DNA of 64,000 nt from positions 1-64,000 of the forward strand of contig CACYSD010000004.1 in NCBI GenBank assembly GCA_902776985.1. Reading direction: 5' to 3'. Shown here in pieces: positions 31,680 through 39,834 of the stretch; position 1 is the stretch's first letter; each line of letters starts with the position of its first letter. Position numbers and translations under genes: made by a program. A model generated the notes under the pieces. That model ran no database searches and had not been told where the DNA came from. It worked only from the letters and a program-made list of their open reading frames with translations. The DNA comes from UBA3839 sp902776985. Lineage in GTDB: Bacteria > Bacteroidota > Bacteroidia > Bacteroidales > Bacteroidaceae.

Positions 31680-32651
31680 TTATTTATGGAAAAGATTTTT
31701 CAAGAAGGACTTGAATCCTTTCTCTTCCTGTTTATGAGGAATAGACTCTATGTCCTCCAGATGATAGTGGCTGCTTTTCGACTGAAGGGTGTCATGCTCT
31801 TCAGCTGCTTCATCAACCGCTACCTCTTCGTTTTCTTTCTCATCTATTTCCGTATCATCTTCGCTACTCAATTCATTGTCCTCCAGAGTGACATCTTCAA
31901 CATGAATAAGCATGGCTGTGTTGTTGTCATGACTATTTTCACTTGCCTTGGCAATTTTCTTGATTTTCTCTTCGTCGGACAGGTCTGTATTGCAGAACAG
32001 TTCCAAAAGCTGGTCGTCAAGAATCTCCGACAACACTCCGTCGCTACAGAGGAAGAAATAGTCTCCACTGGCAATATCAGTGCTCCGCATCACAGTAGCC
32101 ATGCAGCGAGGCTGGTCACCATCAACAGGTCCCATGAAACGAGTTATGACATTACGCTGGGGATGAGTCAATGCTTCTTCTGGTGTAATCAGATTTGCAT
32201 GCACAAGGGAATTCACCAATGAATGGTCATCACTACGATAGATTAACAAACCTTTCGAAGGACGAATCTGATAAATACGGCTGTCGCCAATATGTGCGAG
32301 TGTACAACCTTTGCGGTGGAATGCAGCAAAGGTCATCGTAGTCGCCATTCCCTCATTGATCTCATTCGCCACTTCATCAAGAGCGTTATAGGCGTAATCA
32401 AGGGCGTGGCTGAAATCCTTATTTGTAAAGTCGTTTTTTTCAAAATCGAACTTAGCAAGGACTTTGCCAAACGCTTTGCACACCGTCTGACTAGCCACTT
32501 CACCTTTCTCACTGCCTCCTACTCCATCGCAAACAAGGAAAAAGCGCTGATTAATATCAGGAGTATCAGAATCAGGGAAACGGGAGTCTTCCTGATTGCC
32601 ACGCTGTCCAATCTGGTGGAATGAATATGATTGACCTAATTTTATAACCAT
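31680..32651 (-). CDS. PP2C family Ser/Thr protein phosphatase
   Basis: 323 residues. Residues about 8-245 form a PPM/PP2C domain with RGNQEDSRF, FFLVCDGVGGSEKGEVAS (metal ligands), LAHIGDSRIYQI, FLCSDGVLSEIL and a late Asp-Asn pair (SHDNNTAML). The last 75 residues are acidic then basic and look disordered (about 250-300), with no membrane helix. It would dephosphorylate Ser/Thr in the cytoplasm, countering an unlinked kinase. It sits directly after the zinc-ribbon/FHA gene, whose FHA domain reads phosphothreonine, and before the Sel1-repeat gene. Confidence 0.92.
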   Translation of the reverse strand: MVIKLGQSYSFHQIGQRGNQEDSRFPDSDTPDINQRFFLVCDGVGGSEKGEVASQTVCKAFGKVLAKFDFEKNDFTNKDFSHALDYAYNALDEVANEINEGMATTMTFAAFHRKGCTLAHIGDSRIYQIRPSKGLLIYRSDDHSLVNSLVHANLITPEEALTHPQRNVITRFMGPVDGDQPRCMATVMRSTDIASGDYFFLCSDGVLSEILDDQLLELFCNTDLSDEEKIKKIAKASENSHDNNTAMLIHVEDVTLEDNELSSEDDTEIDEKENEEVAVDEAAEEHDTLQSKSSHYHLEDIESIPHKQEEKGFKSFLKNLFHK

Positions 32652-32678
32652 AGTTGGTTTAACATTGAATCATGGGTG

Positions 32679-33617
32679 TTATTTATCTTCTTTGAAGGTA
32701 AGAATCGTGTTACCTAACTTAATAATGTCGCCATAGTTCAGATAGATGCGACTACCAACAGTAAGTTCCTTACCATTAACCAAAATCGGGTTAGCAGTAT
32801 GGATTACCGAGAACTGGAAAGAATAGCGTCCGTAACCATCACGATCTACCATAATTTCCACTGAACGACGGCTCACGAATCCGTCATCAAGCTGGCAATC
32901 TGAAGCTTGGTTCAAGTCAGTACGCCCTATGATATTAACTCCTGGTCGTAATACATATGTTTTACGTCTGAAGAAACTTCCCCAAACGAGCTTACCATTG
33001 CTTTTGTTGCCACTCATTCCCAAGCCTGGGGTGATGGTTGTAGTTCGCTCTTCATCAGTGGAAGGCATAATCCCCATTCCACTCATTGGATTAACAATTC
33101 CACCTACAGGCGCTGCAACTTCTGGCTGTGCTGGCTGTTGAACAGGCTGGGGAGCATTAGGATCATAAGCTTCATAAACTATAATTGCACCACATTGTTT
33201 GCATGAGCATTTACGTCGTCCCACGTCAGAAGGTTTGATTCTTAACTTTTTCTGACATTGTGGACAAACCAGTTCATACATTTCGTTAACTATCGCCTTG
33301 TCTGCAAAAACGAAACGACCATCACCCAGCGGAGATGCGTTGCCAAGTGTTGGCAGGGATGCGGGTGTTGGTGCAGGTTTTGTTTCCGGCATAGTTGAAA
33401 CTGCTGGCTGTGATGCATTCTTAGCTGTACCTGCCGCTGGCGCAGCAGGTTTTTGCTGCGCCAGTTGTATAGGTTTTGGATTGAGTTGTAGAATTATGCG
33501 ATGTTTACAGTGTGGGCAATCACATTTGTATTCACCTGGTTTATCGAACTTTGGTATTGCAAATTGTTTTTTGCACTGAGGACACTGCAGAATCACTTTA
33601 TTATTAATCTCGTCCAT
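32679..33617 (-). CDS. Zinc-ribbon and FHA domain protein
   Basis: 312 residues. Two zinc ribbons occupy about 10-45 (CPQCKKQF ... CDCPHCKH) and 115-150 (CPQCQKKL ... CSCKQCG), joined by a Pro/Ala-rich linker. A second low-complexity linker (QPVQQPAQPEVAAPVGG) leads to a C-terminal FHA domain (about 220-312): NIIGRTDLNQASDCQL, FVSRRSVEIMV and ILVNGKELTVGSRIYLNYGD. FHA domains bind phosphothreonine peptides. No membrane segment is seen. It lies 27 bp before the PP2C gene. A phospho-dependent adaptor role is inferred. Confidence 0.85.
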   Translation of the reverse strand: MDEINNKVILQCPQCKKQFAIPKFDKPGEYKCDCPHCKHRIILQLNPKPIQLAQQKPAAPAAGTAKNASQPAVSTMPETKPAPTPASLPTLGNASPLGDGRFVFADKAIVNEMYELVCPQCQKKLRIKPSDVGRRKCSCKQCGAIIVYEAYDPNAPQPVQQPAQPEVAAPVGGIVNPMSGMGIMPSTDEERTTTITPGLGMSGNKSNGKLVWGSFFRRKTYVLRPGVNIIGRTDLNQASDCQLDDGFVSRRSVEIMVDRDGYGRYSFQFSVIHTANPILVNGKELTVGSRIYLNYGDIIKLGNTILTFKEDK

Positions 33618-33697
33618 AGTCAGTGGGGGGTCAAAGTATATACATTTCTTATTATGTATATATAGAATTGTTTTCTATTGTGTTGTATCTTGTATGC

Positions 33698-34729
33698 TTA
33701 GATCTCGTCAACATCTACCTCGTCAGAGAATAAAATGTCGTCGTCACCACCGAGGTCGAGGTCGTCATTGTCGATGTCTGCAAGGATGTCGTCGTCGTCA
33801 ACAATCTGATCTACGAGGTCGTCTTCGTCGATATCCTCATCGAGAGCAAGGTCGTCATCGTCGCCATCTGTGTCAACGAAGTCTTCGAGCAATGCGCTGT
33901 CGTCTTCTGCGTAAAGTTCATCCTCACCCTCTACACTTGCGAGGTAGTCGCCAGAATCGTCCTGCATATCCTGAAGGTCGCTGTATGCGAGTTGAGCTTC
34001 AGCATAACCGGTTACGTCACCGTCAGAGTTAACGAATGATTCGAAGATATAGTCGCCATCAAGGTCTGCGAGAAGGTGTTCACTTCCGTCAGCAGCTGTT
34101 ACCGATGCTACAGTGTATTCGCTACCATCAGCAGCGTAGGCTGTTTCAAATCCGTTAACAGTGAATACCGATGGTGAGTCAATGTCACTGTTATCTACTT
34201 CGTCGTTGAGAAGAGTTGCCACGATTGCTTCGTCGCCTGTGAGGTCTGTATCTTCGCCTCCATTGTCGTCGTTATTTTCGCCACCGTTGATAATATCGTC
34301 AATGTTGTCGTCTTCTCCTTCTTCAACTACATCTTCACCACCTTCGTCAGTTTCATTATTGTCGGTGTTGTTATCGTCATCAACATGCACTTCTTCGTTA
34401 TTGGCATTTTCTTCTGTTTCATCTACATTAATGTTTGCTGCCAAAGAAGCGGAGTCATCGTCAGATGCTGCCATTGCTACTGCTGCACCAGCTGCTCCCA
34501 TAGCTACCACACCTGCTGCTGTTAGGATTGTTGCTGTGTTGTTGTTTCCGGCTTTAGCCTTATCTGCGCTCTGTGGCATTGCTTCCTGAGCGGGAGCTTC
34601 TTGAGCTGCGGGATCTGACATCTTCAGTGTATTTTCTTCTTGATTTTCTACTGGGTTTTGTACTGGTGCTGGAGTTGGTTGCACGTTATTAACACTCTGA
34701 TTGTTGGGGTTGAATACTTGAGTTTCCAT
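33698..34729 (-). CDS. Very acidic protein with one membrane segment
   Basis: 343 residues, no known family. Residues 1-65 are Pro/Gln/Asn-rich, followed by one Ala/Gly/Val-rich helix (about 66-88, TILTAAGVVAMGAAGAAVAM). The rest is dominated by Asp and Glu, with runs such as DDDDLALDEDIDEDDLVD. Within it two or three YxxxDGSEYTVASV-like strands (about 185-225) may form a small domain. The charge suggests calcium or cation binding or a highly extended segment. A LytTR-type tandem site and TTGACA/TTACTTTG-like promoter elements lie upstream, so it may be the main regulated gene of the cluster. Sits between the caspase and the zinc-ribbon/FHA genes. Confidence 0.7.
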   Translation of the reverse strand: METQVFNPNNQSVNNVQPTPAPVQNPVENQEENTLKMSDPAAQEAPAQEAMPQSADKAKAGNNNTATILTAAGVVAMGAAGAAVAMAASDDDSASLAANINVDETEENANNEEVHVDDDNNTDNNETDEGGEDVVEEGEDDNIDDIINGGENNDDNGGEDTDLTGDEAIVATLLNDEVDNSDIDSPSVFTVNGFETAYAADGSEYTVASVTAADGSEHLLADLDGDYIFESFVNSDGDVTGYAEAQLAYSDLQDMQDDSGDYLASVEGEDELYAEDDSALLEDFVDTDGDDDDLALDEDIDEDDLVDQIVDDDDILADIDNDDLDLGGDDDILFSDEVDVDEI

Positions 34730-34822
34730 AGTGAAATTTTTTTAGATTGGTAATTAATTTTTGTTTTCTGCTGCAAAGTAAATATGTTTTTTTCTACTTG
34801 TCAAGAGTTTTTTCGCATGTTG

Positions 34823-34856
34823 GACGAAGTGTAGCATGTTTCTTGACGAAGTGTAG
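34823..34856 (-). promoter_or_regulatory. Tandem 12-bp direct repeat, candidate LytTR operator
   Basis: On the minus strand CTACACTTCGTC occurs twice, start to start 22 bp (10-bp spacer). LytTR regulators bind paired direct repeats about two helical turns apart, with cores such as ACAnTTC in ComE-type sites; ACACTTC matches. The pair is about 95-125 bp upstream of the acidic-protein ATG, with a TTGACA-like box (34797-34806) and TTACTTTG (34774-34781) between. A LytTR gene heads the same cluster. Confidence 0.55.
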
Positions 34857-34895
34857 TTTTTTGCGGCATGAAACAAAAACAATGGTTTTGTAAGG

Positions 34896-35633
34896 TTATT
34901 TATCCCAATCTGTTATAACCGTATCGTGTTGAGAACGAGGACCTACCAACTTCGGAGTCTGGGAAGAACGTCTTTTCACGTCGGCGTGTATGTATTTGAA
35001 GAGTTCGAACACTGTAACCTTCTTGTCACCGTTGGTGTCAGCCATACCACGAAGTCCCTTGATTAAAGCCTTGGAGAAGTAGCCATGACCTACCCAGTCG
35101 TTTTCGTATGAGTATTCATCGGCTGCACATGCCAGGAAGAAAGTCAGTCCGGCATTGCCATCGTTGCTCCATTCATAGAGGTCTGATGTTTCAACCACAC
35201 TTCCCGCCTTACAAGCGTCAATAAAGCAGAACACTTTCTTGGTTTTTGATGCTTTGAGGTGATTTACAAATTCTCTATAAGAAAGCATATTGGATGGTGA
35301 GACATCAGCTCCATACGTAGCCATAGCTCCTTCTGTTCCGTGTCCACTGTATGCAAAGATTATCATATCTTCTTCCTTGGCAACGGTAAGGATGGCATCA
35401 AGCTTTTCCAGGATCTTGGCACGTGTTGCGAATTTACTGGTTACAAGCACAGTCTTTGCACCTTGGTTGTCAAAAACCTTTTGCAGAGCTTTGACATCCT
35501 TAGTAGTATTGCCAAGGTTTAGATCTGCGTTGCCGTAGTTTGATACTCCTGTTAGCAGCACATATGTTTTCTGTGCGAATGTGTTGGCAATTGCAAATGC
35601 CAGCACCATTATGAATGTCGTTAACTTTTTCAT
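34896..35633 (-). CDS. Secreted caspase-family (C14) peptidase
   Basis: 245 residues with a signal peptide (MKKLTTFIMVLAFAIANTFA, cleaved about 20/21). The caspase fold is clear: VLLTGVSNYG as first strand, IIFAYSGHGTEG with catalytic His98, VFCFIDACKAG with catalytic Cys141, and a later FFLACAADEYSYE. Near residues 198-210, DTNGDKKVTVFEL resembles an EF-hand calcium loop; several metacaspases need calcium. Location would be periplasm or surface. It follows the FHA/membrane protein by 7 bp on the same strand. Specificity is unknown; metacaspases usually prefer Arg/Lys, which is family knowledge and not visible here. Confidence 0.88.
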   Translation of the reverse strand: MKKLTTFIMVLAFAIANTFAQKTYVLLTGVSNYGNADLNLGNTTKDVKALQKVFDNQGAKTVLVTSKFATRAKILEKLDAILTVAKEEDMIIFAYSGHGTEGAMATYGADVSPSNMLSYREFVNHLKASKTKKVFCFIDACKAGSVVETSDLYEWSNDGNAGLTFFLACAADEYSYENDWVGHGYFSKALIKGLRGMADTNGDKKVTVFELFKYIHADVKRRSSQTPKLVGPRSQHDTVITDWDK

Positions 35634-35640
35634 AGATCGT

Positions 35641-36387
35641 TTAGGATTTTCTAGTTGTTGATGATTGTATGCGTGGATTGGGTTTAACCTTGCCTTTACA
35701 TCCCGGGCACTGCATTGCCTTCACATCCTGAGAAGAGAGTTTGCGTGAGCAGCAAGGATTCGGGCAGTCGAAGAGACGATTGCGTTTTTCAACAATCTTC
35801 TTTCGTCCTGTCTGAGGGTTATATATTATTGTATAGAGCGATGACAGAATGGTACCAATACGCAACAAGTTCATTTTGAGGTCTGTCTGCTCTTTTGGTA
35901 ACAAGAACGAAACACCCAATGCGATCAGGGTCAGTCCTGAGATGATTCTTCTGAGCAGAAGTGCCTTTTGCTCCTGTTTCTTGAGATCTTCCTCAACTTC
36001 CTGATCTCTCATTACCAGATACTGCATTTCCGCAGTGAAGTTGCCCGCTACTACCGCCTGACGTGCATAGAATTTGCATCCAAGCGAGTTGTCAGGTCCG
36101 AGATAGATGAAAGTCATCGGTGTGATGGCAAGCCTACTGACACGGTGTTTGCTTCCGTCGTGTTCGTTGCGCACGAATGTGCCGTTTAGCGAACCGAGAT
36201 CTTCAAGAAACCATTGCCCGTTTTGATCTATAGTGATCTTCGCATGCTGACGGCTCACACCTGTCGCTTCAATTGCAAACGGCTGTGTGCCCTCTTTCCC
36301 GAGAATAATTTCTACTGGTAGCTGTCCTGGAGCAAAATTCACTGCTCCTAATTCTGCATAAGGCATGTGATCGTTCTGCTGGTACAT
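35641..36387 (-). CDS. FHA domain protein with two membrane helices and C-terminal zinc ribbon
   Basis: 248 residues from MYQQNDHMPYAELGAVNF (an ATG at 36414 would overlap the LytTR gene by 23 bp). FHA domain about 15-115: ILGKEGTQPFAIEATGVSRQ, HAKITIDQNGQWFLEDL and GSLNGTFV, with the Arg/Ser/Asn residues used to bind phosphothreonine. Then two hydrophobic stretches (about 142-160 and 170-190). The C-terminus holds four to five cysteines (CPNPCCSRKL, MQCPGCKG) as a zinc ribbon. It is 4 bp after the LytTR stop and 7 bp before the caspase gene: a tight operon. Confidence 0.83.
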   Translation of the reverse strand: MYQQNDHMPYAELGAVNFAPGQLPVEIILGKEGTQPFAIEATGVSRQHAKITIDQNGQWFLEDLGSLNGTFVRNEHDGSKHRVSRLAITPMTFIYLGPDNSLGCKFYARQAVVAGNFTAEMQYLVMRDQEVEEDLKKQEQKALLLRRIISGLTLIALGVSFLLPKEQTDLKMNLLRIGTILSSLYTIIYNPQTGRKKIVEKRNRLFDCPNPCCSRKLSSQDVKAMQCPGCKGKVKPNPRIQSSTTRKS

Positions 36388-36391
36388 GTTC

Positions 36392-36772
36392 TCAGTTTTT
36401 TCCGTTTTGTGCAAGTAATTTGAAACTCTTAGCAGTAGCTTCCTTGTAAACCTTAAGAACCGTCTTAGGAAGTTTGAGCCTAATTTCGTTCTCTGCTCCG
36501 TCCCACAGAGTAATCAGCTGTCTCACAAGGTCTATACGATGCAGATACTTGTGGTTAACAATAACACTGCGGCCAAGTCTGACGAATTTGTTCTGCAGGT
36601 CATTTGCAGACTTGATGGTTGTTTCCACAATAGAAATACCCAGTGTAATGAGAACCTCTTTGCGATTGATATAAACTACTTTGGAATAGTTTCCATTAGC
36701 TTGAATGAACGCCACCTTGTCGGTATCTACGGCGGTGAGTTCGTCACGTGATGTGAAGATAATTTTTGCCAT
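36392..36772 (-). CDS. Stand-alone LytTR DNA-binding regulator
   Basis: 126 residues, almost all a LytTR domain: DKVAFIQANGNYSKVVYIN, then LGISIVETTIKS, FVRLGRSVIVNHKYLHRID and the last strand NEIRLKLPKTVLKVYKEA. There is no receiver domain, so it is not an ordinary response regulator; phosphorylation-independent control or a partner protein is implied. First gene of the cluster, with a TAACTTTG promoter 53 bp upstream. A candidate binding site lies upstream of the acidic-protein gene. Confidence 0.88.
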   Translation of the reverse strand: MAKIIFTSRDELTAVDTDKVAFIQANGNYSKVVYINRKEVLITLGISIVETTIKSANDLQNKFVRLGRSVIVNHKYLHRIDLVRQLITLWDGAENEIRLKLPKTVLKVYKEATAKSFKLLAQNGKN

Positions 36773-36824
36773 GGTGTTATTCGTTTTTATTCTTGTTAGT
36801 TAGTTATACGCAATTGTTGATTGG

Positions 36825-36832
36825 CAAAGTTA
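36825..36832 (-). promoter_or_regulatory. TAnnTTTG promoter for the LytTR-caspase-PP2C cluster
   Basis: TAACTTTG on the minus strand, 53 bp before the LytTR ATG. Confidence 0.55.
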
Positions 36833-36902
36833 TACTTTTTATTTAAGTAAAAAACATTTTTATTACTTTTTTTTGAAAAAGTTTGAAAAAAATTAAGAAA
36901 AG

Positions 36903-36930
36903 CGGTAGCGCTTCTCCCGAAGTGCTACCG
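36903..36930 (-). terminator. Terminator after the Gly/His-rich protein gene
   Basis: Stem CGGTAGCGCTT / AAGTGCTACCG (one G-U pair), 6-base loop, followed on the minus strand by a T-rich run, about 60 bp after the stop. Confidence 0.75.
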
Positions 36931-36991
36931 TAATGAACCAATAAATAAAAATCTGTAGAAAGAGAGTTAAGGTTAGTTATATGGTTGTTTT

Positions 36992-37795
36992 TTATCTGCG
37001 ACCTGCTCCAACTCGTCCGTTATTAGCAGAGCCACTGCGTGTTCCGTGGCTTCCACCTGCATTATGATTTCCACCGCCGTTGTGATTGCCACCACCGTTG
37101 AAGTTGCCACCATTATTGTGATTTCCTCCATTGTAGTTGGTTCCTCCGTTGTGGTGTCCACCATTGTGGCTACCACCGCCATTGAAATTGCCTCCATTGT
37201 GGTGTCCGCCTCCATTGTAGTGTCCGCCTCCATAATTATGGTTGCCGTTATAGTTTCCTGGGTGGCCATAATTGTGGTCGTGATGGTTGCCATATCGTCC
37301 TGGTCCTGCTGGGCGATGTGCCGGACGCATACCTGCGAAGTAATGTCCTCCGTGATAGCTGGTATAGTGTACGGGAGCGCCATAGTAGAAGTAGTTAGGA
37401 CGATTATCGTAAGCATAGATACGGAATCTCCAGCGATTGTTGGCGAATGCTATCGGACGATAGAAATAATCGAGTGCGATATAGCGATTCCACTGATATG
37501 GTGTGAGCAGACGACGAAGAGCTGCGTCACGAGCTGCGAGAATGAGATCGTAGTCTGTTGCATAGTATCCGTAGGCGAGGTCGTCAAGATAGTCGTTTAC
37601 TCCATAGATATAATCGTAGTTAATCATATAGAGGTCGTCCAGCAGATGTGTTGCGATACCAAGAGTGTAAGCCATGCGGTCTGTAAGCATTCTGGCATTG
37701 TTACGCATTACGTAGTCTGTCATCGGTTGTGCGTTGCTTGTCATAGTTGTGAACGCTATCAACATTGTTGCGAGTAAGTTTTTCATTGTCTTCAT
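36992..37795 (-). CDS. Secreted protein with Gly/Asn/His-rich C-terminus
   Basis: 267 residues; signal peptide MKTMKNLLATMLIAFTTMT with cleavage near SNAQ. Residues about 25-150 are Tyr/Asp/Arg-rich and helical-looking (LDDLYMINYDYIYGVNDYLD, YQWNRYIALDYFYRPIAF). Residues about 165-267 are low complexity: HYNGGGHHNGG-type units with many His, Asn and Gly, ending in basic residues. The repeated codons (GGT, AAT, CAT, GGC) suggest expansion by slippage. The family is unnamed to me. Metal binding or cell-surface exposure is plausible from the His content. Own promoter and terminator. Confidence 0.7.
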   Translation of the reverse strand: MKTMKNLLATMLIAFTTMTSNAQPMTDYVMRNNARMLTDRMAYTLGIATHLLDDLYMINYDYIYGVNDYLDDLAYGYYATDYDLILAARDAALRRLLTPYQWNRYIALDYFYRPIAFANNRWRFRIYAYDNRPNYFYYGAPVHYTSYHGGHYFAGMRPAHRPAGPGRYGNHHDHNYGHPGNYNGNHNYGGGHYNGGGHHNGGNFNGGGSHNGGHHNGGTNYNGGNHNNGGNFNGGGNHNGGGNHNAGGSHGTRSGSANNGRVGAGRR

Positions 37796-37867
37796 AACTT
37801 ATCCTCCTATATTTTATAATTAGTAATTATTTTATTTTTTATGATTTCTTTTGTTCTTTTGACGCTG

Positions 37868-37875
37868 CAAAGTTA
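37868..37875 (-). promoter_or_regulatory. TAnnTTTG promoter for the Gly/His-rich protein gene
   Basis: TAACTTTG on the minus strand in GCTGCAAAGTTA context, about 75 bp before the ATG. Confidence 0.55.
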
Positions 37876-37962
37876 TTAAGGTTTAGTCAGGAAATATCGG
37901 GATTATTCCTAAACATTGATTGTTTTTTCCCTATTGTTTGTAGGGAATTCCCCGATTTTTAC

Positions 37963-37970
37963 TACTTTTG
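37963..37970 (+). promoter_or_regulatory. TAnnTTTG promoter for the DUF4954 gene
   Basis: TACTTTTG followed by CACCAG, 44 bp before the ATG at 38014. Confidence 0.55.
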
Positions 37971-38013
37971 CACCAGATTATCAACTCTTACCTTAATATT
38001 ATATCGCGCGCGT

Positions 38014-39795
38014 ATGATACGTAAACTGACGGAATTGGAGATTGAACGATTGGAACAGCAGGGATGCACCGCCGAAAACTGGTCAAACATAGATGTGTCC
38101 GAAGACGGGTTCCGTGTTGAAATGATTAAGAACGTCTCCTTCATGGGTGATGTGGAAATAGGAAACATGCTTACATCCGTAGAATTGGAGGAAGGCTTTA
38201 TGCGTCCGAGTTGCATTTCCGATGCTACCCTTCGCAATGTAAAGATAGGCGATGGATGTCTTGTGGAACATGTTCACGGGTATATCAATAATTACCATAT
38301 TGGCGACAGAGTGATTGTCAGCAACGTTGGCATTCTCTCTACCCAGCCCGACACTACCTTCGGCAACGGTACCGTTGTCAGCGTTCTCAACGAGGGCGGT
38401 GACGGCAATGTTGTGCTCTACGACGGACTGACTGCCCAAGTGGCTCAGCTCATGATGGACTCACCTGCAGTCCGCACCATGGTGCTCAACGAACTGAAGT
38501 CCGAGCGAACAGAAGTCTGCGGAGTGATAGGCAGCGGCAGCCGCATCGTCGGTGTTGGTGAGATGAGCAACGTGCGTGTAGGTGAAGCCTGCGAGGTGCA
38601 GGGTGCAAAGCGTTTGTCAGAGGTAAGCATTCAGAGCAGTGCCGACGCTCCTACGCTAATCGGTGCGGACGTGGTGATGGAGAACTGCATCGTGGCAGCC
38701 AGTGCAACAATTATCGACGGAGCCAAGCTCTACAATTCATTCATTGGCGAAAGCGTTCATGTGGGTCGCGGATTCACCAGCGAAAGCTCGTTGTTCTTTG
38801 CCAACAGCCATGCGGAGAACGGTGAGGCATGCGCAGCCTTCTGCGGGCCTTTCACCTGTACTCACCACAAGTCCACTCTGCTCATCGGCGGTCAGTTCTC
38901 GTTCTACAATGCAGGAAGCGCCACCAACCAGAGCAATCACGCATACAAGATGGGCCCAATTCACTACGGAGTGCTGCAGCGCGGAGCAAAGACTGCTTCA
39001 GGCAGTCACATACTCTGGCCGGCAACCATTGGTACTTTCTCCATGGTGATGGGCAAACTCACCGTGCATCCGCGTCTTGAGAATCTGCCCTTCTCATATA
39101 TCCTGTCAAGTGAGAACGGAGTATGGGTAGTTCCAGGCATCAATATAAGGACTGTGGGCACCTGGCGCGATGTGGGCAAATGGCCTAAACGCGACCATCG
39201 TCCTCGCAAGGCTCGGAAGGATCTCGTGAATTTCGCATTCCCCAATCCATATATCATTCAGTCGGTTGTTGAAGGCAAACGTATTCTCCAGAATCTGCTT
39301 GAGACTTATCCCGAGGCAGACGTGCTGGAATACGAGCACTGTTGCATACGTCGCTCTGCTGCTGTCAAAGGCATCAAGTATTACGACCTCGCCATTCGCC
39401 TCTTTGCATACGAAGTGCTCAATCATAATGCGGATTCCGACTGCGAGACCGGAGCCGACCGTTGGGCAGACATAGCCGGTATGCTGGCACCTCAGCGCGA
39501 GATAGACCGCATCATCGCCGATGTTGAGAGCGGAGCCATCGCCTCCTCTAGCGAACTCATCAGCGTACTCCGTTCCGTTCACAAGGACTACAACACCAAC
39601 GCTGCCTCTTACCTCCACAATCTGCTGCAACAGGAAGGCGGCAACATGTTTGTCAACCTCGACTACTGGCTGTCCGAGGCTGAAGAGGCACACGCACTGT
39701 GGCTTCGTATGGTTCGCACCGACGCAGAACACGAATTCCAGCTCGGCGACGTGGACGAATCCGCCCTGCGTGAATTCATGGATAAAGTGAAGTAA
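38014..39795 (+). CDS. DUF4954 family protein (left-handed beta-helix)
   Basis: 593 residues of the DUF4954 family, widespread in Bacteroidetes. The first ~400 residues contain hexapeptide-like turns (VKIGDGCLVEHVHGYINN, HIGDRVIVSNVGIL, VRVGEACEVQGAKRL, FIGESVHVGRGFTSES) as in nucleotidyltransferase-linked acyltransferases. The C-terminal ~180 residues are helical. There is no signal peptide. It starts MIRKLTELEIERLEQQGC. Sugar-phosphate or acyl transfer is suggested only by the fold; no activity is established. It is followed by an M16 peptidase gene 40 bp later, a possible transcript partner. Confidence 0.85.
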   Translation: MIRKLTELEIERLEQQGCTAENWSNIDVSEDGFRVEMIKNVSFMGDVEIGNMLTSVELEEGFMRPSCISDATLRNVKIGDGCLVEHVHGYINNYHIGDRVIVSNVGILSTQPDTTFGNGTVVSVLNEGGDGNVVLYDGLTAQVAQLMMDSPAVRTMVLNELKSERTEVCGVIGSGSRIVGVGEMSNVRVGEACEVQGAKRLSEVSIQSSADAPTLIGADVVMENCIVAASATIIDGAKLYNSFIGESVHVGRGFTSESSLFFANSHAENGEACAAFCGPFTCTHHKSTLLIGGQFSFYNAGSATNQSNHAYKMGPIHYGVLQRGAKTASGSHILWPATIGTFSMVMGKLTVHPRLENLPFSYILSSENGVWVVPGINIRTVGTWRDVGKWPKRDHRPRKARKDLVNFAFPNPYIIQSVVEGKRILQNLLETYPEADVLEYEHCCIRRSAAVKGIKYYDLAIRLFAYEVLNHNADSDCETGADRWADIAGMLAPQREIDRIIADVESGAIASSSELISVLRSVHKDYNTNAASYLHNLLQQEGGNMFVNLDYWLSEAEEAHALWLRMVRTDAEHEFQLGDVDESALREFMDKVK

Positions 39796-39834
39796 TTCAA
39801 CGAAAACTATAACGAAAACGAAAACAATCACAAA

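Noticed and set aside
37046..37777. 243-residue plus-strand ORF rich in Val/Ile
   Set aside because: Antisense of the Gly/His/Asn-rich repeats; its composition merely mirrors the repeat codons.
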